Origin: Liolophura sinensis
Taxonomy: Eukaryota > Mollusca > Polyplacophora > Chitonida > Chitonidae
Length of the DNA stretch: 64,000 bases
NCBI RefSeq assembly: GCF_032854445.1
Contig: NC_088303.1
Span: forward strand, 7,263,501 to 7,327,500
Direction: 5' to 3'
The position numbers were made by a program, and so were the translations under genes. Under the pieces are notes generated by a model, which did no database searches, was not told the origin of the DNA, and saw only the letters and a program-made list of their open reading frames with translations. Of the stretch, positions 1 through 9,609 are shown piece by piece. Within the stretch, counting starts at the first letter, position 1; each line of letters starts with the position of its first letter.

Positions 1-713
1 TTTGGTCATATATGCACTTGTACACTTTGTAAGAATGATGGAACATTATGTTTCGGATTACCTTGGCCTCTTCATTGCAATGATTCATAACATACTCTTT
101 ACAGCGCATGCGTCCCTCTCTACCTTTCACTTTACATCACCACCACCACTAGCAAACGTGGTACAGAAATCTTGAACAACGCTGTGGTCAGGGTGATGAG
201 GCAGGAAACGAAACCAATCCGTCTCAACCTTTGTCTCTAACAATACTTTATACACGTGCATTCCCATTATCCGGAATACGAATGCCGATTAAAAAGTACC
301 GTGGGAGGACACACCTGAAGAGGCGAAGCCTAAACAAGCCTATTGTGCGTCTCAGAGGCTCCAAAAGTCAAACTTGTCTATTGGCGGCAGTGATATAAAA
401 CGAAAGGCAAAGAGCAACACATGCACTGTAAGGAGTATGGAGTCAAGGTTGATTTAGACGGTTAACGAGCGTCAAAAAACATGGCTGTGACTGGTTTGGT
501 CTAATTCCACCACTCTTCCTAAAAAACTCAGGTTAATATTCTATTTGTTGTTCCTTCTTATAAACGTGTACTAATATAAGTCAGCATACATGACATGCAA
601 TGAACACACAAACATCATGGTGTATTTGCTCAGGCCAAGCACAAACAATGTCAATGGTGAAAGTCTAGGGGATTTTGGATCCCACAATCAAACTAATATT
701 AACTCTGACATAC

Positions 714-938
714 TTTGATCCTTTGCCTGGTAATTGTTACATGTCTCATCTGGAATTCCATGGTCATGGGCATACTTCCACACCCCGAGGTCTCCACCAC
801 CTTCACATGTCCCGGCGTTAGCACAATCTATCACATGCTGGACAGACAAGTATGCTGAGGGCCACGCCCCTTTACGAGCAATGTTAAAACGGTCTGCCAT
901 AGCACTTGTGGATCCTTGCGCCCAGCAGGAACCACAAT
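714..938 (-). CDS. CTSZ: Cathepsin Z exon 3: active-site cysteine
   Basis: The acceptor CTTCAG precedes AT TGT GGT. The exon encodes [18 protein letters not shown], then [16 protein letters not shown], the GTCEGG block and [15 protein letters not shown]. The Cys of CGSCW is the nucleophile. It ends in phase 1 at A|GTATGT. The remaining introns and exons lie outside the window. Confidence 0.92.
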
Positions 939-3900
939 CTGAAGACGACAACATAATAGTTCGATTATTGATCAAACATTTTAACTTATGTTTATTTACA
1001 TGTGTGTTGCTGAATGCCATTCTCAAGAAGTTATCACTTACACTACGGCTGTCAGTGCCTGGGGTAAAGCACCCCCCTAAGTTACTATCCTAAATGTATT
1101 ATACGGATATGCGCACTATTTTGGTGAAAGACAAGATGTCTTCAGCGAACAAAAGACTTTGAAGCCAGCCGTACAAGCATCATCCCTTAATGTCCCTGGC
1201 AAGGGTGGAATTTGAACCATAACATAGTGTGTCCTAGGAACTCAAAGGCAATCACATTTAACCACTAGACCACAGCTTGCTCCTGCATATTTTTACATTT
1301 CTAACTGAGAGTCATTACCACACCGTGATGGCCAGTGCTGAAGTGCTCAATTCATAATATTACAATAACTGAATGCCTTAAAATTGCCACATTTCTGCTG
1401 GAAAGAAAGAGTAACCAAACTTTTCTCACTGTCATAGAAGTTCTTTTTGTCCCTCCATAGATTTCTCGAACAAGAAAGAATGTTTTCTCAAGGACCTAAC
1501 ATCCTACATTTTCCAACACTTCCAAGGACCAATTAGTTTAAGTACAACATGTGGATATTAATGGATACTATTTTGGGTGCCATAAGTGGGAAGGTCTGCC
1601 AGCAATTTCCGGATGGTCGGGGGTTTCCCCCAGGCTCTGCTCGGTTTTCTCCCACCATAATGCTGGCCGCCATCGTATAAGTGAAATATTCTTGAGTATG
1701 GCATAAAACACCGATCAAATAAACAAATAAATATTTTTGTTGCATACTGATCTGTCATTGGGATCCAGCAGCCCTGTACAAAGGGAAGCAAATCTTGTAA
1801 CTCATAAAACAACAGTGCCCTCTACCTACTTAAATAACAATACTACTGATTTCAATACCCAAATCAGTAATCATGAATAATAAAAGCTGACATTGTTATT
1901 CAAATAGATTGCGGGCACTGCTGCTTTATCAGTTACAAGATTTGCTTCCCTTTGTAGAAGGCAGGCAAACCGTATTCTGAAGATGGTTTTGAAAACCTTC
2001 AACAATATTCAAATACTTTCAACAATCTTACGCAGCAGTTGTAACTGACTTTGCCTACATGTAATGTTTAATAGTCTCTGTGATCCTAGAATGTGAAAAC
2101 ACACACATGTACATGTAAAGCTGCATGTACATCAGGTAAGATGCATAAAACGGTACAATGTACACACACATGCGTGCGTATAGCAGACCACCTTGAAATA
2201 AAGTGTAGGTATGCATCATCTGAAAGGTCATTTCAGGCAAATTTGAATTAATGTTGATTTAAATTATGTGGATAAAATGCAAAAAGAAACACTGAGGACC
2301 AAACTGAATAAGCTGCAACACAGTGATATCACAGATTACTTTTATTTTTTTCAACATACTTTAGCTGTTATATATAGGCTTACGTGTATATCTACATGTA
2401 TATGTACTACTGCATACATGTATATAATCATGTTGAATGTAGAAATACAGAAATCATAGCATGTTTAAGCGTAAAAAAAAAGGATCAGTGAAAGCACTAT
2501 GCTTCCGCTTGTTCAATGTGGTTCAAAAATTCCATCACAGAACCTCAATCTTTTGGATATTTTAAACAGCATGTTCAATGCGACAAAAAATCAAATTCAA
2601 CATGAAATGCACTTTTCGTTAAAGTGCATCTTATTTAAAGTTGGTCAGTCACATCATTGCTAGCTGAGATTCCACTTGTCTAAACCTGATCTGCAAAGTT
2701 TAACGAAATACTCACACTGTGGAATGTGCTGGTTTCTAGTTGTGCTGGCATAGTTTGTACCGTTAACATTGCGCCAATCCCAGCCTCTGGGGAGTGACAA
2801 CAAGTCCATAGTCTCATGAGGGCGAGGTTTGGTCCTAAAATTGCATAACATGCACAAGGTATTCATCAAAGATGCACAAAAAATAAACTTATCAGTGTGA
2901 CTATGCTTATACACTTATATGTATAACACAGCACCTAGATACACTAGTCAAACCACAAAGGGAAAAACCAGCTAAAAGCAGATTTATCAAGTAGCAGATT
3001 CATCTACTACGGGGCACTCATATTCATGTTGGAAGGATAGACATATTCTGATTACACTGTACACTTCCGAAAAGCATTTGAGGTCATGACCTTATCATCC
3101 TAAATGCAGGGAGGCTTGAGGCCGGAGCCAGGGATTATCCTCTTTTTGAGTGGTTGCATTCATTGATCAAGTGACTAAGGCAAGCATCGTGGCCACAATA
3201 CCCTAGAGCCTGAAAATGTCGTTTTGGTCAATGTGTGTTACTGCCATGGATTATTTTGGGTTAGGCCAAACTAACAAGTTAGTTAATTAAAGAGATCATG
3301 TGAGCTGTAGACACCAGTTTATGCCAGGAATGTTTCAATGCACATGTGAACAGTGGTAAATGTTCCTTATCATGTGTCAAACATATTTCGGGCTGTTTTA
3401 CACTCTAACTCTCGCAACTGCATTGTTCACAATGAGAGTTACTTCACTCCCTAAACCTGGTGACAAGGAGAGAAGTAGCCCCAAAACACCCTTTGTTTCT
3501 TATATTGGCATGGTGTCATTTGAGTCTCTACCCAACGGTATAAACTTTGTACTCAACGAAGGCCCAGGCCAATTTTCCTTGTTACTGAACGAATCTCATG
3601 TAAATAAATGACACCAACCTAAAGACTTGCTTTCCGCACCCACAGCGCCATCAACATATATCCCTACTCGCTTTAGAATAGATTTATTATAGCCATGAAG
3701 GTTTCCATGGTACACGCTCTTCGGCCATGGCACCATGTTGAGCAGTTATGTGTGGGCCTATGCGCAAGTCCTGCTTCGTAGTGGAGCAGTAAGAAGATGG
3801 CAGCTATGCCCGAGGAGCATGTACCATCCCCTCTTGGGTATAATAAATCTATTCTAAATCGAGTAGGGGCATATAGTGGTGGTACGGTGGGTGCGGAAAG

Positions 3901-4613
3901 CAGGTCTTGAGTACGATGTCTTTTATTCGCAAGAGACATGTTCAAAAACACAGACAATCAGCCTGGATCTTTTTTGGGTATGAAATTAATACTGTGAGCA
4001 TTGAGACTCCAACGATGCTAGGCCAATATATTTTATTTATTTATTTGATTGTGCTTTACACCGCGCTCAAGAATATTTCATTTGTACGAATGGGGCCGGC
4101 ATTATCATGGGAGGAAACCTGGCAGAAAATTCAGAACTTGGAAAGTGCCTCAGGCAAGCTGGGGTCAGAAAATTCAGAACTTGGGAAGTGCCTCAAACAG
4201 GCTGGGGCCATTTGCCACACACAGTTAATCGTTTTCTGCTCTATTCCTATTTTCTTTTCCCTTCTTCTTCTACTTTTCTTGTTTTGCTTTGTTTTTTTGT
4301 TTTTTGTTTTTTTTTTTTTTTTGCTGTTTTTTTTTTTACGTTTGCGAAATGGACCCATAGTGAAGAGAAGCCCTTTGTTTCCGGCTTTCGAGTTTCGTAA
4401 CCAATCAATGTCATGTTGACACTACACTTCTTGATGTTCAGGCTATAATCTACACGACTCCTTCACTTACTTTACTCCCTCGATCCCGTCATTAAAGTGT
4501 TTCTGGAAGCATGCTTTAGGTGTGTTGTAAACACTCACAGTAATCTCGCAGTTTACACAAACAACAGTAAAAACGAGAGCAAAGAGCACTGCGACCATCC
4601 TGCTTTCCGCCAT
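714..4613 (-). CDS. CTSZ: Cathepsin Z/X (papain-family cysteine carboxypeptidase), N-terminal three exons, gene runs off left edge
   Basis: Three minus-strand exons (4613-4471, 2834-2716, 938-714) join in phase 2 then phase 1 and give 162 codons plus one base. Residues 1-22 form a signal peptide with a hydrophobic core. A short propeptide with one Cys ([10 protein letters not shown]) follows, matching the short cathepsin Z prosegment whose Cys is known to pair with the active-site Cys. The mature start reads TKPRPHE then [17 protein letters not shown] and RNQHIPQ. Exon 3 carries the active-site block [17 protein letters not shown] and the segment [15 protein letters not shown]. In this family the enzyme is a lysosomal, sometimes secreted, carboxypeptidase. 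The catalytic His and Asn exons must lie left of the window; I looked for them in 1-713 and found none. Family identity is near certain from these motifs. Splice sites are inferred from GT/AG and phase, without transcript evidence. Confidence 0.92.
1186..1280 (-). repeat. tRNA-like SINE head of a second type
   Basis: On the minus strand TGGTCTAGTGGTTA resembles a pol III box A, and GGTTCAAATTCC resembles box B. The 40-nt spacing between the anticodon-arm side and box B is wrong for an ordinary tRNA, and I could not fold an acceptor stem. It is probably the head of a tRNA-derived SINE different from the main family. Confidence 0.4.
1577..1733 (+). mobile_element. SINE, 5'-truncated copy
   Basis: The body and tail match the tRNA-headed SINE seen throughout the window: GGAAGGTCTGCCAGCAA, GGTTTCCCCCAGGCTCTGC, the ATAATGCTGGCCGCC block, AAGTGAAATATTCTTGAGTA and the CAAATAAACAAATAAATA tail. 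The tRNA-derived head is missing. It lies in cathepsin Z intron 2. Confidence 0.8.
1777..1956. repeat. 180-bp foldback element with ~65-bp arms, in cathepsin Z intron 2
   Basis: Left arm 1777-1841 starts TACAAAGGGAAGCAAATCTT and ends at AATAACAAT. Right arm 1892-1956 is its imperfect inverse, ending AAGATTTGCTTCCCTTTGTA. The loop of about 50 bp is AT-rich. It is probably a small MITE or a hairpin-forming repeat. Confidence 0.65.
2716..2834 (-). CDS. CTSZ: Cathepsin Z exon 2: start of mature enzyme
   Basis: The acceptor TTTTAG precedes G ACC AAA, and the donor is AGT|GTGAG. The exon encodes 39 whole codons covering [20 protein letters not shown] and [14 protein letters not shown], the hallmark N-terminus of mature cathepsin Z. 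It ends in phase 1 (one T), which completes Tyr with the first AT of exon 3. Confidence 0.92.
3622..3908. mobile_element. Foldback/MITE-like element with ~73-bp terminal inverted repeats, in cathepsin Z intron 1
   Basis: The left arm (3622-3694) and right arm (3836-3908) are inverted copies. Both read inward from AAGAC(T/C)TGCTTTCCGCACCC, through CCCTACTCG, to TTTAGAATAGATTTATTATA. The 140-bp centre shows no coding content. The long arms and small size suggest a non-autonomous DNA transposon. No clear target-site duplication was found. Confidence 0.7.
4031..4127 (-). mobile_element. SINE tail fragment
   Basis: It begins with the tail complement TTTATTTATTTATTTGATTG, then CTCAAGAATATTTCATTTGTACGA, GGAGGAAACC and GGCAG. 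The head half is missing. It lies in cathepsin Z intron 1. Confidence 0.7.
4123..4208. repeat. Two-unit 43-bp direct repeat
   Basis: Two near-identical 43-bp units (4123-4165 and 4166-4208) both begin CAGAAAATTCAGAACTTGG and end in GCTGGGG. They abut the SINE fragment. An 85-bp T-rich tract (about 4250-4340) with runs of up to 16 T follows. Confidence 0.75.
4471..4613 (-). CDS. CTSZ: Cathepsin Z exon 1: signal peptide and propeptide
   Basis: The ATG (complement of 4611-4613) opens [18 protein letters not shown], a clear signal peptide, followed by the prosegment with its single Cys. The exon ends in phase 2 at a strong donor, AA|GTAAGT (4470 downward). The two leftover bases pair with the first G of exon 2 to make Lys. 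The start was chosen because it is the first Met ahead of the hydrophobic core; a second Met at codon 6 is a possible alternative. Confidence 0.85.
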
Positions 4614-4643
4614 TTTGACTCAGTGATAGTCACAAGACATCTA

Positions 4644-4653
4644 GTCACATGAC
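4644..4653. promoter_or_regulatory. M-box/CLEAR-like E-box upstream of cathepsin Z
   Basis: The 10-mer GTCACATGAC (GTCATGTGAC on the gene strand) lies 31 bp upstream of the cathepsin Z ATG. GTCAYGTGAC is the known MITF/TFE/TFEB consensus that drives lysosomal genes in vertebrates. A second E-box, CAGCTG, lies at 4665-4670. No TATA box is evident in the 120 bp upstream of the ATG. Function is inferred from motif and position only. Confidence 0.5.
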
Positions 4654-5186
4654 TGTTATCAGGTCAGCTGATTGTTCGCCACAGGCACTGCGTCCATAGG
4701 GTACGCGTACATGTACAACTAGCTTAAACTTTTAGCCGCAATGATATAAAGTATATATCAAATGAAATGAAAGACCTTTCAATACTGACCAGGAAAATAG
4801 TTTGATTTATATTTTAGAATTTTTCCAACCCGAGTAATATGGTTTTAAAACATTAGATTCTACGGTGGTCTGTACTGCGAGGCCTATTGAGACCAATAGA
4901 GTATGAGTTAGTGAGGTCACATCCATATTTTTTGCCTTGAAATAGGTCCATTCGGCGAATGCATTCACAGAGTTTGTGCGTTTTGAAAAGTGAAATTTAG
5001 CATTATAACTACATGTACCGGTACGTGTGCAGAGTGTGACGTCACTGCATACAGTAACTGAAATTAGGAGCAAGAACTTGTCAAATATAGGCCTACATTA
5101 ATTCTGTGTTGTTCCACGTGATGTATTCCTCAATTTTATTGAAATGCAGGCCTACTTTAAACACTGCCTGGCAATGTATAATTGCT

Positions 5187-6172
5187 CTGTTTCGTCAGTC
5201 CCACATCCTCCTACAGTATAAACAGAGATAATTAGCTGTTTCGTCAGTCCCACATCCTCCTACATTATGAAAAGAAATAATTAGCTGTTTCGTCAGTCCC
5301 ACACCCCCCCCACAGTAGGCCTATGAGCAGGGATAATTACCTCTTTCGTCAGTCCCACATCTTCCTATAGCATGAACAGAGACAATTAGCTGTTTCGTCA
5401 GTCCCACATCCTCCTATAGCATGAACAGAGATAATTAGCTATTTCGTCAGTCCCACATCCTCCTACAGTATGTACAGAGATAATTAGCCGTTTCGTCAGT
5501 CCCATATCCTCCTTCAGTATGAACAGAGATAATTAGCTGTTTCGTCAGTCCCATATCCTCCTTCAGTATGAACAGAGATAATTAGCTGTTTCGTCAGTCC
5601 CACATTCTCCTATAGCATGAACAGAGACAATTAGCTGTTTCGTTAGTCCCACATCCTCCTATAGCATGAACAGAGATAATTAGCTATTTCGTCAGTCCCA
5701 CATCCTCCTACAGTATGTACAGAGATAATTAACCGTTTCGTCAGTCCCATATCCTCCTTCAGTATGAACAGAGATAATTAGCTGTTTCGTCAGTCCCATA
5801 TCCTCCTTCAGTATGAACAGAGATAATTAGCTATTTCGTCAGTCCCACATCCTCCTACAGTATGAACAGAGATAATTAGCTGTTTCGTCAGTCCCACATC
5901 ATCCTACAGTATGAACAGAGATAATTAGCTGTTTCGTCAGTCCCATATCCTCCTTCAGTATGAACAGAGATAATTAGCTGTTTCGTCAGTCCCACATCCT
6001 CCTACAGTATGTACAGAGATAATTAGCTGTTTCGTCAGTCCCACATCCTCCTACACTATGTACAGAGATAATTAGCTGTTTCGTCAGTCCCATATCCTCC
6101 TTCAGTATGAACAGAGATAATTAGTTGTTTCGTCAGTCCCACATCCTCCTACAACATAAACAGGGATAATTA
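5187..6172. repeat. 49-bp minisatellite, 20 units, with a five-unit higher-order repeat
   Basis: The unit is about CTGTTTCGTCAGTCCCACAT plus CCTCCTACAGTATGAACAGA plus GATAATTAG. I count 20 occurrences of TTTCGT(C/T)AGTCCC. From 5341 to the end the spacing is exactly 49 bp. Units 4-8 (5341-5585) and 9-13 (5586-5830) carry the same ordered set of variants (TATAGC/GACAATTAG, TATAGC, CTATTTCG/TATGTACAG, CCGTTTCG, CATATCCTCCTTCAG). This marks one recent 245-bp block duplication. No coding frame spans the array. Confidence 0.95.
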
Positions 6173-6189
6173 ACATGGGGCAGATAGGG

Positions 6190-9100
6190 AAAAAAATCAA
6201 ACTAAAAAGTCATTGATATGAGTTCCTAGATTTACACTTACAGGTCCTATACTCTGAAATCAGAATTTGCTACAGGCTGTGCACTTATACCGGTATTTAT
6301 AGCTTTCCTGCACTTGATGTCATGGCTGCTCTGAATAAATAATCAGCTTACTCTTTGGTCAAGTGACAAAAGTACTTGGGGTGAAAACAAAGCGAATTTA
6401 AGCCAGGTCAGGTAGACAATTAAGAAGATTTTAACACAAAGAATGATAATTATAGCTTTTAGGTAAGAAATCCATACATAGGTATACTCTAATGAATGTA
6501 CAGGAGACCTGCATATGGAATATATATAGTTTAGGGACTGAATTCGAGTGCTTATGCAATAACACTAGATGCGCATAAACGTGTACATGTATCCCGGTCT
6601 GCGCGCATGTACAGTATAGCTAGGCCTATCTCAGCTAAATATACACCATAAGTATAACAGACTATAGTGCGAAAAGTTAAACAGTAGACAACAGCAAAGA
6701 GAATATGTCATTTGTGACAGATTCTTATGACAAATACATATGTACACGTGTAATGTATAGATCTGCTGATTACACGTTAATCTAATTAATAAACTATGCA
6801 CCTTATAGTTACCTTTGTATGGCAATACATAATAAATGTATTGGGCCCTCTTTCAAAAATAATTTTTAAAACTGGGTAGAGAAATAGAATGGTATTTAAA
6901 AAAAAAACAAAAAAATATTTTTGAAAATTCTGTCAAAATCTTAATATAAACCTGTAGAGTAAAGGAATAGCTACAAGTAGAGTGTTTTTCTCGAACGAAC
7001 ATACATTTTCTAGGCGAGTTTGTCAAATGAATATGTATGGATAATTTTAAGCTTTAATTCAGAATGAGATAAACAGTCTTTTAGCCTCCTGCATACGAAT
7101 TAATGTCGCTTCCGTGATAACTGTGTATGGTTACTCATGCTGCATCTACATTGGGTGGGTTACATGTATATGTAGGTATATATGCATACTAATTATTTTG
7201 GGGTATCAAATATTAGCAACTATGTGGATAGCTAGCCTTACGCAAGCGCATAAACCACATTTTAGAAAGGTGAAATTAGGATTTTTTCAATGTAATTTGT
7301 TTGATAAAGACGGAAAAAATTATTCTTGAAAACTCTGTGTTGGAGAATCTGCAAGTCGGTACACATAATGGGGTGAAGAATGTTAGCATGCATCGGCATT
7401 AACCTGTCGGTTGTGTTATGTGCCTGGCAGCGATAGTCATGTAGTTTTCGGCTCTGTTGGATTTATCAGCGATAGGAAGAGAGGACATCTGGCCGAGATG
7501 AGCATTTCGGTCAACGAGTACGGACAGACACGTTTTATCCGAACCAACACAGATGTGTGACGGACAGCACCTGAAGCCGGTGCGGTTATATGACAGGTAG
7601 CATTACTGGCACCAGAGCAGTTATCCTTTAGAATGAAGAGACGGCCCGTCGGAGCTACAAAAAACTGTTAACATAATTCAGATTGTTAATTTTATATTTG
7701 AATAGAGAAAAACTATATTTCCAGTGACAAGGGTATTCTACTTCAAACGTTTGGAGACAAGTTGCAATGGTGATTTTTGATGTTTGGATAAGGTACGCAT
7801 AGGGCGAAGTTGTGTTACGTTTTGTGATAACCCGGATATAATTAAGACATGTGACCGTAATCTGCACACCCCATTGTTTTGTTCTGTGAAACCATCGATT
7901 ATTTCGACAAAACTTGGCTAAACTCCTCGACAAGAGCCTTATGACTTCTTTACAGCAAAACACTATGTACCGATTTACCTTGTATGATAGTCAAAATCAA
8001 TTGAAAAAGCAAATTAGAAATTTCAAATTATTAGAAATAAATGGTATGTGCGATCGAATCCTCTATAGAGCCTTACAGTATGGAGAATATTCAGGAAACT
8101 GGAATAGGTCCAAGAATATCTCCACTGGCGACTTCGTTTATAAATTGATAACTTTTTTCTCTACAGGTTGACGACGAAATGATTGAAGACTGAACGGCGT
8201 TGGTTGACAGTGGTGTCTAGCAAATATGGATGAATAGAAAGCACAGTGACTTTGCATTAGTTTTCCGCCACGCCCATGCAAATACTGAATGTGTTGAGCA
8301 AAGATCACACGTGTTTTACCCAGAAGTGCATAAAAATAGAAGTTGGTAAAATGGATGTGGGGTCACCGCAATTTACTCAGTATGATCTGGAAAAGCCACT
8401 CAAACATTTGCTTGAATTTAGTTCCCTGAAAAAGATAATCTCAACAAACTTTTCAAATTTAGTTTTTGGTTGGTTGTTCACACCACAGCCTAAAGAGAAG
8501 ATCAACATATCGCTTTTAACAATATACCTCCGGCCAGAATGGCCATCGATATCCCAAAGCCAGACTTTGAATTGACGACTTAGTTATGGTGCAAAGGAAT
8601 CCAACCAAAACCTACTGACACGACCGTTCAGCGTCCGCTGAACGCAGAAATTATTCATTTCGAGTGCAAGGACAGCTTTTAATGTTTTAGAGCTTTACGA
8701 TTGACTTCTGGTCTCCCGACTGCTAAATGATAGTTTTGAACGGTATTATACACTTTTGTTACTTCGTCTTACTGCTATGGTCATTAAACCAAGGAGATTG
8801 CAGTGCCTCTTGATGTAACTTCATGACGCGTTCTTTTGTCAGGATTCACGCACCTTCTCTCAAACTCGAATCAAACGCGTCCACTTATGTAAAAAGGATA
8901 TCTACAGGCCAAATCTTCCTTTTCATCACATACTTTTACATGCACATATAAATACTTTTGATGCTGTTGTGGACGTGCTTCTGAAATAATGAGAGTGAAC
9001 AAGCATATTCAAATTTACCAATGAAGTGAACACCTTGGAAACATTTCAGATGGATTTCAGTCTCTAGAACTGGCCAATCGACCATGAAAATGTTTTCGGG

Positions 9101-9245
9101 TTTTACAAGGATTTGCCTGAAATTTACTTGAGACTGTGGTGAAAGTTCTGCCCGAATAACTGAAATGGCTGTCTGACAGGATGGTTGCATATTAGGTAAA
9201 ATACAACGTATATATACTTGTACTGAAACGATTGAGATTGTATTT
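6190..9245. other. Non-coding stretch with one possible small exon
   Basis: AT-rich, with short open frames only and no recognisable protein. There is an A-rich tract near 6898-6920. A locally GC-richer island at about 7380-7640 is listed separately. I see no repeat of the main SINE family here. Confidence 0.5.
7405..7590 (-). other. GC-rich island with possible Cys-containing coding segment
   Basis: In AT-rich surroundings, the minus strand reads YNRTGFRCCPSHICVGSDK then TCLSVLVDRNAHLGQ and on to AENYMTIAARHITQPTG before a stop. An in-frame TAA lies shortly upstream, with a possible CAG acceptor nearby. The composition and Cys pairs look protein-like, but another minus frame is also open and I do not recognise the family. 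It could be a lone exon, a repeat remnant or chance. Confidence 0.25.
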
Positions 9246-9249
9246 TATT

Positions 9250-9346
9250 TAATTTATTTATTTATTTGATTTGTGTTTTACCCCGTACTCAAGAATATTT
9301 CGCTTATACAGCGGCGGTCAGCATTATGGTGGAAAGAAACCGGGCA
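9250..9346 (-). mobile_element. SINE tail fragment
   Basis: The complement of the family tail (TTTATTTATTTATTTGAT) is followed by CGTACTCAAGAATATTTCGC, CAGCATTATGGTGGAAAGAA and CCGGGCAGAG. The head is absent. Confidence 0.8.
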
Positions 9347-9504
9347 GAGAGATTGTGCTTTTGGCTGCCTCTGTATTTTGCAAGGAAATGGCATATTGAC
9401 GAGTATATAGTTTCCACAAAATATCCAGTGCTTTTATTCGAGAGCCCCAAGTTTAAAAAGTTGCTAATTGCACAGGTTACTTGCTATGATTCTATGAAAT
9501 TTAT

Positions 9505-9606
9505 TTATTTATTTGATTGGTGTTTTACGCCGTACTCAAGAATATTTCACTTATACGACGGCGGCGCTGCGCTAGCGCGCTAACCAACTGAGCCACGGAA
9601 TCCCCG
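9505..9606 (-). mobile_element. Internally deleted SINE with 12-bp target-site duplication
   Basis: The tail and conserved 3' block are joined directly to the tRNA-like head (GCGCTGCGCTAGCGCGCTAA, CCAACTGAGCCACGG). About 160 bp of the body present in full-length copies is missing. The copy is flanked by TATGAAATTTAT at 9493-9504 and 9607-9618, so the short form itself appears to have inserted. Confidence 0.85.
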
Positions 9607-9609
9607 TAT

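Noticed and set aside
90-170. Short similarity between 90-170 and 19680-19770 (TTTACAGCGCATGCGTC-like, ACTTTACATCAC)
   Set aside because: Too short and diverged to call a repeat family from two copies.
734-1093. 119-codon plus-strand open frame over cathepsin Z exon 3
   Set aside because: It is the antisense shadow of the exon; the minus-strand reading has clear family motifs.
4131-4358. Lys-rich 75-codon minus-strand frame
   Set aside because: It is the translation of the complement of a T-rich tract, not a protein.
5187-6172. CRISPR-like array
   Set aside because: Units are contiguous 49-bp tandem copies with no distinct spacers, in a eukaryotic context; it is a minisatellite.
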